64,000 bases of DNA from AWTP1-13 sp963814055. GTDB lineage: Bacteria > Pseudomonadota > Alphaproteobacteria > Rhizobiales > Hyphomicrobiaceae. Shown here one piece after another: positions 27,194 through 36,578 of the stretch; position 1 is the stretch's first letter; each line of letters opens with the position of its first letter. The DNA is taken from the NCBI GenBank assembly GCA_963814055.1, contig CAWFBJ010000001.1, forward strand, positions 248,001-312,000, given 5' to 3'. A program made the translations under genes and the position numbers. Under the pieces are notes generated by a model. The model ran no database searches. It was not told where the DNA came from and saw only the letters and a list, made by a program, of their open reading frames with translations.

Positions 27194-27604
27194 ATGAGAA
27201 GGATTTTTGCGATCGCCTTGGCGATGGTGTGTGCCGGCGCGTTGGCCACCGATGTCCAGGCGCAAAGACGTGGCGGCGGCAATTGGGAGAATCTCGGATG
27301 TCAGCAGGTTTCCTTCATCGGCAAGGATCGCGATTCGATCCGGGTGGGAAAACGCGAGGGCCGGTTCAAGGCTATTCGCCTGGAAGCGCGCAACAACGAC
27401 GTCGAGATGCTTGACCTCAAGGTAGTCTACGCCAATGGCGCCCCCGACGATATTCCGGTGCGGTCCAATATCCGCGCGGGCACGAAAACTCGACCGCTCG
27501 ATCTCAAGGGCCGCGAGCGCGCCATTCAGGAGATTGAAATGGTCTACCGCTCGCGTCCGAGCTTTCGTGGTCTGGCCACCGTATGTGCGGAGGGTCTCGA
27601 CTAG
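27194..27604 (+). CDS. Exported single-domain DUF2541-like protein
   Basis: A 136-residue protein: signal peptide ending ATDVQAQ, then one copy of the same domain found twice in the gene before it. Shared stretches with copy 2 of that gene include REGRFKAIRL, YANG-PDDIPVR and IEMVYR. Start ATG 27194 has AAGGAGG seven bases ahead, a near-perfect ribosome site. It was probably made by tandem duplication. Function unknown; location periplasmic or outside the cell by its signal peptide. Confidence 0.7.
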   Translation: MRRIFAIALAMVCAGALATDVQAQRRGGGNWENLGCQQVSFIGKDRDSIRVGKREGRFKAIRLEARNNDVEMLDLKVVYANGAPDDIPVRSNIRAGTKTRPLDLKGRERAIQEIEMVYRSRPSFRGLATVCAEGLD

Positions 27605-27631
27605 GCGTTCACGCGTTGCCTGCAGTTAAAC

Positions 27632-27657
27632 AGAGGGCTGCCACTCGGCGGCCCTCT
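27632..27657 (+). terminator. Rho-independent terminator
   Basis: AGAGGGCTGCC, loop ACTC, GGCGGCCCTCT: an 11-base-pair stem with one G-T pair, followed by TTTCATTTTT. It is very like the terminator after the preceding paralogue. Confidence 0.85.
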
Positions 27658-27778
27658 TTCATTTTTCCATATCCGCGGCCGACGGGTTGCGCAACTTCGC
27701 ACGTTTCATCTGACCACTGAGCCCCGGCAACGGGCGCCAGACGATCATGCGAAAGACACAACAACAGAGGCCATTCAA

Positions 27779-28060
27779 ATGAACCTCAGAATTCTTGGCG
27801 TTGCTTTGCTTCTAGCCCTCCTCCCCGCCGCTGCGCGCGCACAAAGCGCAACCTCGGCTACGCCATCTCCGGCACGCGCCGAGGCACGTGAGAAGGTCCG
27901 CACCGCTTGCGCGGCAGACATCCAGAAGTTCTGCGCCAGCATCGAACGCGCCAAGGGCGCGATGCGCACCTGCCTGGAGCAGAACCAGACAAGCCTATCC
28001 AACGAGTGCAATGCAGCACGCGCAGAGCGCGCCGCCCTGCGGGCAAAAGAAAAGAGCTGA
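27779..28060 (+). CDS. Small secreted Cys-rich repeat protein
   Basis: A 93-residue protein with a signal peptide ending AARAQ, a Ser/Ala/Pro stretch and one Cys-rich repeat of the GLG1 type. The four cysteines C44, C52, C65 and C77 are spaced x7, x12 and x11 and probably form two disulfides in the periplasm. The same motif (CAADIQKxC, then MRTCL and LS--C) ends the RND adaptor encoded just downstream, which suggests a shared origin or partner. Function unknown. Confidence 0.75.
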   Translation: MNLRILGVALLLALLPAAARAQSATSATPSPARAEAREKVRTACAADIQKFCASIERAKGAMRTCLEQNQTSLSNECNAARAERAALRAKEKS

Positions 28061-28412
28061 ACGCTGATTTTCCTAGCCGGGCCGGGGTTGTATCGCCCCG
28101 GCCGCATTGCATCTACCCTTCAAAAATAACGAGCGGCCCGCCAGGGCCAAACTGGCCCAACGACGCATCTGGAGGTATCCTCCATGGCCGCGGGACGCGG
28201 CAAGCGTCGGCGGCCATATTCATGGTCGTTTCGAATTGAACGGGACAACACGTTGGGAGCGACCCTGCGACGGTTAGAACCTTACCGCTACGTTCTGGGT
28301 CCAGGCCCATGCCGGGGGCAATTCTGCGCGTAACCCATTAGGGGCCAGGGAACCCGAATACCAGATGCAGCAGTACCTTCAGCAGGAACGCCCCGTCCGG
28401 GAAGGATGGCAA
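28061..28412. other. 352-base gap before the RND operon
   Basis: It begins with the hairpin of the Cys-rich gene. A small TGGAGG-TAT-CCTCCA hairpin is at about 28170-28184. No gene is supported; the promoter of the efflux operon is expected here. An in-frame ATG at 28365 lies in its last part. Confidence 0.5.
28080..28103 (+). terminator. Likely terminator of the Cys-rich gene
   Basis: GGCCGGGG and CCCCGGCC form a perfect 8-base-pair stem with an eight-base loop, 20 bases after the stop codon. The following GCATTGCATC lacks a good T-run. Confidence 0.55.
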
Positions 28413-29807
28413 GTGGCCAAGTTCATCAAGCGCGTCCTGGTAATCGCCATCGTCGGCGCGATCGCCGCTGCTGTCATCTATGCATCGATGCTGCCAAGCG
28501 CGCAGCAACAGGCGGGTGGCGGGCGACGCGCCAAGATGGGCAACGGCCCAGTGCCCGTGCTGATCGCCCCGGCCCGGATCACCGATGTGCCGCTGTATCT
28601 CGACGGCGTCGGAACTGCCAAGGCACGCAATACCGTCACGGTGCGGCCGCAGGTCGATGGCCGCATCCTCAGCATCAATTTCAAGGAAGGCCAGGAGGTC
28701 AAGCGCGGCGACGTCCTCGCCATGATCGATCCGTCCACCTATCAAGCGCAACTCGACCAGGCGGCTGCCAAGAAGGCGCTCGACGAATCTCAGCTCGCCA
28801 ACGCCGAAAGAGACATGGAGCGCTACACGAAACTCGGCGGCAACATCATCGCGCAAAAAACCATCGATACGCAGCGTGCGCTCGTCGATCAGTTGGTCGC
28901 ACAAATCAAGCTCGACGATGCAGCCATCGCTAACGCCAAAGCGTTTCTCGACTACACCACGATCCTGGCCCCCATAAACGGCCGCACCGGCATCCGCATG
29001 GTCGACGCGGGCAACCTGGTGCGCGCCTCCGATGCCGGCATCGTGGTCATCACCGAGATCCGCCCGATCAGCGTGCTCTTCACCCTGCCGCAGCAGCAGC
29101 TCGTTCAGGTCAACAAGGCGCAAGCGGCAGGCGCACTTGCGGTGGAAGCGCTCGACGCGGACGGCGGAGTCGTACTCGACCGCGGTACGCTGCAGGTGGT
29201 CGACAATCAGGTCGATCAGACGACCGGCACGGTGCGGATGAAGGCGGAATTCCCCAACGCCAGTCAACAGCTATGGCCCGGCCAGTTCGTCAATGTGCGC
29301 CTGCTCATCGACACGCTGAAGCAAGTTGTGACCGTGCCGACGCCCGCAGTGCAACGCGGCCCCAACGGCACCTTCGTCTATGTCCTGCAGAAGGCCGAGG
29401 AAGACCGTGTCAGCCTGCGACCGGTCACCGTCACGCATCAGACCGAAACGACCGCGATCATCGCCAAGGGCCTCGATAGTTCCGAGCGCGTGGTCACCAC
29501 CGGCTTCGGCCGCCTGAAGGACGACGCTGAAGTCACCGTCGCAACGCCCGAGGAGCAGGAAACCGCCGCAACAGAAAGACAAGCCGCTACAGCGGAAAGG
29601 CAAGCCGCCACGGCAGCGGCGAAGGAAGAAGCGCGCGCAAGCTTCCGCGCTGCTTGCGCCGCGGATATCCAAAAGCTCTGTCCCAACGTCGAACGCGGCA
29701 AAGGCATGCGCACCTGTCTGCAAGACAACGCCGCCGCACTTTCCGAAGGATGCAAGGCTGCCGCCGCAAGCAGGTCCCGCAAGGGGTCCGCGCAAGGCGG
29801 GGGGTAG
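28413..29807 (+). CDS. mdtA: RND efflux periplasmic adaptor (MdtA-like) with C-terminal Cys-rich repeat
   Basis: A 464-residue membrane-fusion protein. Residues 1-28 are a membrane anchor or signal. The lipoyl half, hairpin and beta-barrel follow in order, with VRPQVDGRILSINFKEGQEV near residue 80, LAPINGRTGIR near 190 and a beta-barrel near 215-300. The usual MdtA ends near residue 370. Here a Gln/Ala-rich repeat (AATERQAATAERQAAT) leads to a Cys-rich domain with C415, C423, C435 and C447. GTG 28413 has GGGAAGGA six bases ahead; ATG 28365 would add 16 residues without a good site. It joins the two pumps downstream to an outer-membrane channel, which is not encoded here. Confidence 0.85.
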   Translation: MAKFIKRVLVIAIVGAIAAAVIYASMLPSAQQQAGGGRRAKMGNGPVPVLIAPARITDVPLYLDGVGTAKARNTVTVRPQVDGRILSINFKEGQEVKRGDVLAMIDPSTYQAQLDQAAAKKALDESQLANAERDMERYTKLGGNIIAQKTIDTQRALVDQLVAQIKLDDAAIANAKAFLDYTTILAPINGRTGIRMVDAGNLVRASDAGIVVITEIRPISVLFTLPQQQLVQVNKAQAAGALAVEALDADGGVVLDRGTLQVVDNQVDQTTGTVRMKAEFPNASQQLWPGQFVNVRLLIDTLKQVVTVPTPAVQRGPNGTFVYVLQKAEEDRVSLRPVTVTHQTETTAIIAKGLDSSERVVTTGFGRLKDDAEVTVATPEEQETAATERQAATAERQAATAAAKEEARASFRAACAADIQKLCPNVERGKGMRTCLQDNAAALSEGCKAAAASRSRKGSAQGGG

Positions 29808-29817
29808 CTCCGACTGA

Positions 29818-32800
29818 ATGAGCGTCTCCGGCCCCTTTATCAAGCGCCCGATTGCGACCACCCTGTTGGCGCTGGCCGTCGATGCTCGGCGGCTGGCTCG
29901 GCTATTGGTGGCTGCCGGTCTCGTCACTGCCACAGGTCGATTTCCCGACCATTCAGGTGACGACCCAACTGCCGGGGGCGAACCCCGAAACCATGGGCAA
30001 TCTGGTAACAGCGCCGCTGGAGCGCCAGCTCGGGCAGATTTCAGCGCTGACGTCCATGACGTCGTCATCGTCTTTCGGCATCAGCCAGATCACGCTGCAG
30101 TTCGCGCTGGATCGCGACATCGACGCCGCAGCACAGGACGTGCAGGCCGCCATCAATGCCGCCGGCTCGACGTTGCCACGCAACCTGCCCTACCCACCGA
30201 CCTATGCCAAACTGAATCCGGCTGACACCCCCATCATCACGCTTGCCCTGACATCCGACACCACGCCGCTGCGCACGCTCTCCGACCTCGCCGACACGCT
30301 CATGGGGCAGCGCCTGGCCTCCGTGACCGGGGTAGGGCACGTAGCGATCCAGGGCGGCATCAAGCCCGCCGTGCGCATTCAGGCGGACCTTTCTCGTCTC
30401 TCCAACTACGGTCTCAGCATGGCGGACCTGCGCACCGCCATTGCGGCAGCCAACGTGTCCGGACCCAAAGGCTCGCTGGACGGCCGCTACCAATCCTACG
30501 CCATCTCGGCCAACGACCAGATCACCACCGCCGAAGCCTACAAATCGGTCATCGTCGCCTACCGAAACAATGCGCCTGTGCTGCTCAAGGACCTCGCCCA
30601 GGTGGTCGACGGCCTGGAGAACACCAAGGTCGGCGGATGGTACCAGGACGCCCCGGCCGTAGTCGTCGATGTATTCCGCCAGCCGGGCGCCAACGTCATT
30701 GAGACGGTTCAGCGCGTTAAAGCCGAACTTCCGCGCATCGAGCAGTCGATCCCGAGCGGCATCAAAGTCGCCATCGTGCACGATCGCACAGGCACCATTC
30801 GCGCCTCCGTTCGCGACGTGCAATTCACGCTCTGCCTCAGCGTGGTGCTGGTTGTGCTGGTCGTGCTCATCTTCTTGCGCTCGTTGCGCGCGACCATGAT
30901 CGCCGGCGTGGCATTGCCGATCTCGCTGATCGCCACGTTCGGCGTCATGTGGATGTGCGGCTTCTCCCTCGACAACCTTTCCCTCATGGCGTTGACGATC
31001 GGCACGGGGTTTGTCGTGGACGACGCAATCGTCATGATCGAGAACATCGTGCGCCACATGGAGAAGGGCGACAGCCCGATGCAAGCGGCGCTGAAGGGCG
31101 CCCGCGAAATCGGCTTCACCGTCATATCGCTCACGCTGTCGCTGATTGCCGTCTTCATCCCGCTTCTGTTCATGACCGGCCTCGTCGGCCGCATGTTCCG
31201 TGAGTTCGCGCTGACGCTGACCATTGCCGTTGTGATCTCCGCGGTCGTTTCCCTCACGCTCACCCCGATGATGTGCTCGCGCATGCTGCGCCATGATGCC
31301 GGCGGCCAGGAGAGCCGCATTGCGCGCTTTTTCAACTGGACGGTCGAGTGGGTGATTCGTGGTTACCATCGCAGCCTCCTGTGGGTGCTCAGGCACGAGC
31401 GCGCCACCCTGCTCGTGTCGATGGCCACCCTCGTCATTACCATCGGCCTCTATGTGATCGTCCCGAAAGGCTTTCTGCCGTCGCAGGACACTGGCCTCAT
31501 CACCGCCGTCATCGAGGCCGGCCCCGAGGTCTCCTTCGCCGAGATGGAACGGCTGCAGAGCAAGGTCGTCGAGGTCGTCCGCAAGGACACCGACGTCGAA
31601 GGCGTTGTCTCGGTGGTGGGCGTGAGTGCGCTCAACCCCACACCCAACGCGGGTCACTTGAAGATCACTTTGAAACCGCGCGAGGAACGCAAGGCGGGCG
31701 TCACCGCCATCATCGACCGCTTACAGGGCGCGGTGTCGGCCGTGCCGGGCATGGTCGTGTTCTTCCAGCCGGTGCAAGACATTCAGGTGAGCACCCGCCA
31801 AAGTCGATCACAGTATCAATATACGTTGGTCAGCAGCAGTTCCGAGGAAGTCTCGCTGTGGTCTGCCCGCCTCGTTGAAAAGCTGCGCATGTCGCCCATG
31901 ATGCGCGATACCGTGTCGGAGGCGCAAAATGGAGGCCTGCGCGCGTTCGTCAAGGTCGACAGGGAAACCGCAGGCCGCCTAGGCGTCTCCATGCAAGCCA
32001 TCAACGACGCGCTCAACGACGCCTTCGGCCAGCGCCAGATCTCGACCATCTATGCCCAGGCCAACCAGTACCGAGTCGTGCTGGAGGCCATGCAGCAGTA
32101 CCAGAGCGATCCGTCCGCCCTGTCGCGGGTGTTCGTTCCTTCCACCAACGGCGCGCAGGTGCCCCTCAGCGCCGTGGCCAGGATCGAGCGCAAGACCGCT
32201 CCGCTCACCATCCAGCACCAGGACCAGTTTCCAGCGGTGACGGTCAGCTTCAACCTTGCTCCGCATGCCTCCTTGAGCGATGCCGTCTCCATCATACGCA
32301 CAGCGCAGCGCGAGATCGGCATGCCGACGTCGGTCACGGGAACTTTCTCGGGCGACGCGGACGAGTTCACGCGCTCGCTCGATGGCCAGCCTTGGCTGAT
32401 CCTCGCCGCAGTCATCACCATCTACATCGTGCTCGGCGTGCTCTACGAGAGCTTCGTCCACCCGTTCACCATTCTCACTACCCTGCCCTCCGCCGGCATC
32501 GGCGCCCTGCTCGCCTTGATGTACGTCGGCATGGATTTCTCTTTCGTGGCCCTGATCGGCATCGTGCTGCTGATGGGCATCGTGAAAAAGAACGCCATCA
32601 TGATGATCGACTTCGCGCTGGACGCCGAGCGAACGCAGGGCATGTCGCCTCGAGAATCCATCGTGCAAGCGAGTTTGCTGCGCTTCCGGCCGATCATGAT
32701 GACGACGCTCGCTGCCCTGTTTGGCGCACTCCCCCTGGCACTGGAAACGGGTACCGGTTCGGAACTCAGGAATCCGCTCGGAGTGACCATCGTCGGCGGG

Positions 32801-32956
32801 TTGCTATTGAGCCAGCTGCTCACGCTCTACACCACACCCGTCATCTATCTCGCCATGGAACGCCTGCGCGCCCGGCTTGCCCCCGCTGCGCAGGAAACGC
32901 CGCGTGATGCCTCCTATCCAGCGGCGGACGACGGGGTCCGGCGGCCGGCGGAGTAA
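29818..32956 (+). CDS. mdtB: RND multidrug efflux pump, MdtB type (one frameshift as read)
   Basis: Inner-membrane proton-driven pump of the HAE1 family, about 1045 residues after repair. The first 21 codons (FIKRPIATTLLALAV) and the rest are in different frames; one base removed at about 29881 gives LAVMLGGWLGYWWLPVSSLP, the standard first helix and porter start. Twelve helices and the two large periplasmic porter loops are present. The proton-relay aspartates lie in GTGFVVDDAIVMIENIVRHM near residue 395, and GIVKKNAIMMIDFAL is in the second half. It starts 11 bases after the adaptor gene and ends five bases before the second pump. Confidence 0.9.
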
Positions 32957-32960
32957 GCCC

Positions 32961-35900
32961 ATGAATTTCTCCCGGCCCTTCATAGAGCGGCCGATCGGCA
33001 CCACGCTGCTTGCCATCGGGCTGTTTCTGCTGGGCGCCGTCGCCTATGTAAACCTGCCGGTGGCGAGCCTCCCCTCGATCGAGTTTCCTACCATTCGCGT
33101 CAACGCGAGCCTGCCGGGCGCCGATGCCGAGACCATGGCTGCGCGCGTGGCAGCCCCCCTCGAGCGGCGCCTTGGCGAAATCCCGGGCGTCAACGAGCTG
33201 ACCTCGGTCAATTCGCTGGGCACAACCCGGATTTCCATCCAGTTCGACCTCACCCGTGACATCGTCGGCGCAGCCCAGGACGTGCAGGCCGCCATCAACG
33301 CTGCTGCCGCCGACCTACCCGCCGACATGCCGTCGCTGCCGAGCTTCAGGAAGTCTAATCCTTCAGCCTCGCCAATCCTCATTCTGGCGCTGACATCCAA
33401 CACAATTCCGGCCAGCGACATTTATGACGCCGCCGATACCGTTATCGTGCAGCGCATCTCGCAAGTCGAGGGCGTGGCCGAGGTTACGGCCGCCGGCGCC
33501 GAGCAGCCCGCCATTCGCGTGCGCGTCAACCCCATGCGGCTGTCCACCGTGGGCCTCAGTATCGAGGACGTGCGTTCGGCCATCGTCAACGCCAATGCCC
33601 TTTCCCCGCTCGGCATCATCGAGGGGGCCAAGCAGGCGATCGCCATCGATTCGAACGCCCAACTGCGTACCGTGGACGACTACAAGAAAATCATACTCAA
33701 GACCGTCAACGGCGACGTCGTGCGCCTGTCCAGCGTGGCCGAGGTCAAGCAAGGCACGCGCAACTCGCGCTCCGCGGCAATGTTCAACAACCAACCCGCG
33801 ATCCTACTGACCATCACCAAGAACGCCGATGCCAATGTGATCGACACGGTGGACCGCATCAAGGCGCTGCTGCCGGAGATCAAGCGCTGGGTCCCCGAAG
33901 GCATCGACGTCTCAATTCTTACCGATCGCACCACGACCTTGCGCGCCAGCGTGCACGACATGCAGCTCACGCTCGGGCTGTCGATCGCCCTCGTCATGCT
34001 CGTCGTTTTCCTGTTCCTGCGGCGCGGGACACCCACCATCGCTGCCGGCATCACCGTGCCGCTGTCGCTCGCCGGCACCTGCGCCGCTATGTGGGCGGCA
34101 GGATTCTCCATCAACAACCTCACGCTCATGGCGCTGGCGGTCTCCGTCGGCTTCGTAGTCGACGACGCCATCGTCATGATCGAGAATATGTTCCGCAACC
34201 TGGAACGCAGCGCGTCGCCGATGCAGGCCGCCCTCGACGGCGCCCGCCAGATCGGCTTCACCGTGATCTCGATCAGCTTGTCGCTGATCGCCGCCTTCAT
34301 CCCGCTCCTGTTCATGGAGGGCATCGTCGGCCGCCTGCTGAGAGAATTCTCAGTAACGCTGGTGTTTGCGATCGCGGTCTCGACCGTAGTCTCGCTCACG
34401 GTCACGCCCATGATCTGTGCCTACTTCGTGCGGTCGGGTCCGAGTCCCGACGCGACGCGGCTCGACCGTCTGGTAGAAGGCGTGATGAGCCGGGTTCTGC
34501 GCGCCTACGCCCGCACGCTCGACGTGGCGCTCAGGCATCGCTTCCTCACCATGCTGGTCATGCTGGCGACCGTCGCCGCCACGGTGAACCTCTACGTGAA
34601 GACGCCGAAAGGGTATTTCCCGCAGGACGACACGGGCCTGATCGTGGGCTCCACGCGAGCCTTCGCCGACATTTCCTTCGACGCCATGTCGAAGCTTCAG
34701 CAGCGGGCCCTCGAAATCGTGCTGGCCGACCCTGCAGTGGACGGCGTCGGTTCGTCGGTCGGTGCTTCCGGGTTCACTGCCTCGGTCAACCAGGGCCGCA
34801 TGTTCATAAGCCTGAAGCCGCTGGCGCAGCGCGATGGCCTTACGACCCAGCGCATCACTGACAGACTACGCAATGCGCTCTCGGGCATCGAAGGTCTCAA
34901 TGTCTCATTCTTCGCCGCACAGGATATCCGCGCCGGCGCACGGCAAGGCCGGTCGCAGTATCAATTCACGTTCTGGAGCCCGGAATTCAACGTTCTCTAC
35001 GAATGGGTGCCCAAAGTCGTGGAACGCCTCAGCCAGGTCCCTGGGCTCACCGATGTCTCCACCGATCGGGAACAGGGTGGCCTGCAAGCCACCATCAAGA
35101 TCAACAGGCAGTCAGCCGCGCGACTCGGCGTGGACGTGCAAGACATCAACAACGCGCTGAACAACGCGTTCTCGCAGCGGCAGATTTCGACCATCTATAC
35201 CCAGCGCAACCAGTACCGCATCATCCTGGAGGTCGAACCGAAGTTCCAGCGGTCGCCCACCGACCTCAATCGCATCTTCGTACCCGGCCGCGACGGCGTA
35301 CAGGTGCCGCTCGACAGCGTGATCGACGTCAGCCGGACGCTGGCGCCGCTGGTCGTCAATCATCAGGGACCGTTTCCAGCCGTCACCGTCAATTACGGTC
35401 TCACCGCCGACATGACACTCGAGGAAGCACAGGCCGCCATCAGAGAAGCGATCGCCGACCTTCGCATGCCCGACGTCATTCGCGCCGAAGCCGCCGGCGA
35501 TGCCAAGGCATTCCAACAGCAGGCCAACCGGCAAGTGCTGCTCATCGTCGCCGCTCTCCTTTCGGTCTACATCGTCCTCGGCGTGCTTTACGAGAGCCTG
35601 GCGCACCCGATCACCATCATCTCCACGCTGCCGTCGGCGGGTCTCGGCGCCCTGGTTGCGCTGCGCCTCGCCGGCATGGAACTCACCGTGATTGCCTTCA
35701 TCGGCATCATCCTGCTCGTCGGTATCGTCAAGAAGAACGGGATCATGCTGGTGGATTTCGCCCTCGAGGCCGAGCGCGAGCGCGGACTTAGCCCCGCCCG
35801 GGCCATCCACGAGGCCTGCATGGAGCGCTTCCGCCCCATTATGATGACCACGTTTGCGGCCCTGCTCGGCGCCGTGCCGCTTGCCGTCGCCGTCGGCCCT

Positions 35901-36071
35901 GGGTCAGAGCTCCGCCGGCCGCTCGGCATTGCCATCATCGGGGGCTTGATTGTGTCGCAAGTGCTGACCCTGTACACCACGCCCGTGATCTATCTCCTGC
36001 TCGACAGGCTCCATCAGCGGCTATGGGGCAAAGGTCAGGCGGAACCTAGCACCGCCCCCAGCGTTGCCTGA
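32961..36071 (+). CDS. mdtC: RND multidrug efflux pump, MdtC type
   Basis: Second pump of the pair, 1036 residues, intact. It opens FIERPIGTTLLAIGLFLLGA, with PSIEFPTIRVNASLPGADAE after the first helix. The aspartate pair is in SVGFVVDDAIVMIENMFRNL near residue 400 and the second-half motif is GIVKKNGIMLVDFALEAERE. Two different pumps in one operon with one adaptor is the MdtABC/MuxABC layout, where B and C form mixed trimers. The ATG at 32961 is chosen because it follows the stop of mdtB by four bases; a longer version would overlap that gene by 80 bases. Confidence 0.92.
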   Translation: MNFSRPFIERPIGTTLLAIGLFLLGAVAYVNLPVASLPSIEFPTIRVNASLPGADAETMAARVAAPLERRLGEIPGVNELTSVNSLGTTRISIQFDLTRDIVGAAQDVQAAINAAAADLPADMPSLPSFRKSNPSASPILILALTSNTIPASDIYDAADTVIVQRISQVEGVAEVTAAGAEQPAIRVRVNPMRLSTVGLSIEDVRSAIVNANALSPLGIIEGAKQAIAIDSNAQLRTVDDYKKIILKTVNGDVVRLSSVAEVKQGTRNSRSAAMFNNQPAILLTITKNADANVIDTVDRIKALLPEIKRWVPEGIDVSILTDRTTTLRASVHDMQLTLGLSIALVMLVVFLFLRRGTPTIAAGITVPLSLAGTCAAMWAAGFSINNLTLMALAVSVGFVVDDAIVMIENMFRNLERSASPMQAALDGARQIGFTVISISLSLIAAFIPLLFMEGIVGRLLREFSVTLVFAIAVSTVVSLTVTPMICAYFVRSGPSPDATRLDRLVEGVMSRVLRAYARTLDVALRHRFLTMLVMLATVAATVNLYVKTPKGYFPQDDTGLIVGSTRAFADISFDAMSKLQQRALEIVLADPAVDGVGSSVGASGFTASVNQGRMFISLKPLAQRDGLTTQRITDRLRNALSGIEGLNVSFFAAQDIRAGARQGRSQYQFTFWSPEFNVLYEWVPKVVERLSQVPGLTDVSTDREQGGLQATIKINRQSAARLGVDVQDINNALNNAFSQRQISTIYTQRNQYRIILEVEPKFQRSPTDLNRIFVPGRDGVQVPLDSVIDVSRTLAPLVVNHQGPFPAVTVNYGLTADMTLEEAQAAIREAIADLRMPDVIRAEAAGDAKAFQQQANRQVLLIVAALLSVYIVLGVLYESLAHPITIISTLPSAGLGALVALRLAGMELTVIAFIGIILLVGIVKKNGIMLVDFALEAERERGLSPARAIHEACMERFRPIMMTTFAALLGAVPLAVAVGPGSELRRPLGIAIIGGLIVSQVLTLYTTPVIYLLLDRLHQRLWGKGQAEPSTAPSVA

Positions 36072-36103
36072 CAAGGCAGCCGTTCCCCAAAAGGTTAACC
36101 ATC

Positions 36104-36421
36104 ATGCAGACAATCACTGAACCCGCCGCTCCGGATGCGCCCCTGCGCTCCGATGTGCGGGACAATGCAAAGCTCGCCCGCGCCAGGCGCCGCGTTGCGG
36201 CAATCAAAGGGTTCTACGTTCACCTGTTGGTCTTCGCGCTGATACTCGCGGGGCTGTTCGCCATCAATGCCGTTTCAGGCGGGCCGTGGTGGGTGCTGTG
36301 GGTTCTTTTCGGGTGGGGGATTGGCGTTGTGGCGCACGGATTGGCCGTCCTTGGCCGTACGCCGCAGGCCATCGCCGATTGGGAAGAGCGCAAAGTCAGG
36401 CAGCTTGCAAACGAGCCTTAA
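36104..36421 (+). CDS. 2TM-domain protein
   Basis: A 105-residue membrane protein. A charged N-terminal segment leads to RRRVAAIKGFYVHLLVFAL, the typical opening of the 2TM domain, then two helices at about residues 43-58 and 64-82 with the PWWVLWVLFGWGIGVVAHGL turn. The family is found alone or fused to histidine kinases; the role of the stand-alone form is unknown. It lies 32 bases after mdtC on the same strand and may be co-transcribed. Confidence 0.8.
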   Translation: MQTITEPAAPDAPLRSDVRDNAKLARARRRVAAIKGFYVHLLVFALILAGLFAINAVSGGPWWVLWVLFGWGIGVVAHGLAVLGRTPQAIADWEERKVRQLANEP

Positions 36422-36578
36422 GACTGGCTGACGGGCTCGCGGCTGACCCAAATGCAGCCAGGAACTGCAATTGCCATAACATTGGCCACAAAGCTGCCAA
36501 GGTCCGGGGCCACCTAGCTTTTTGATCAATGCGAGTCGACAACACCATCGCACGATCGCGGGATCCAAGGGGCTTGGA

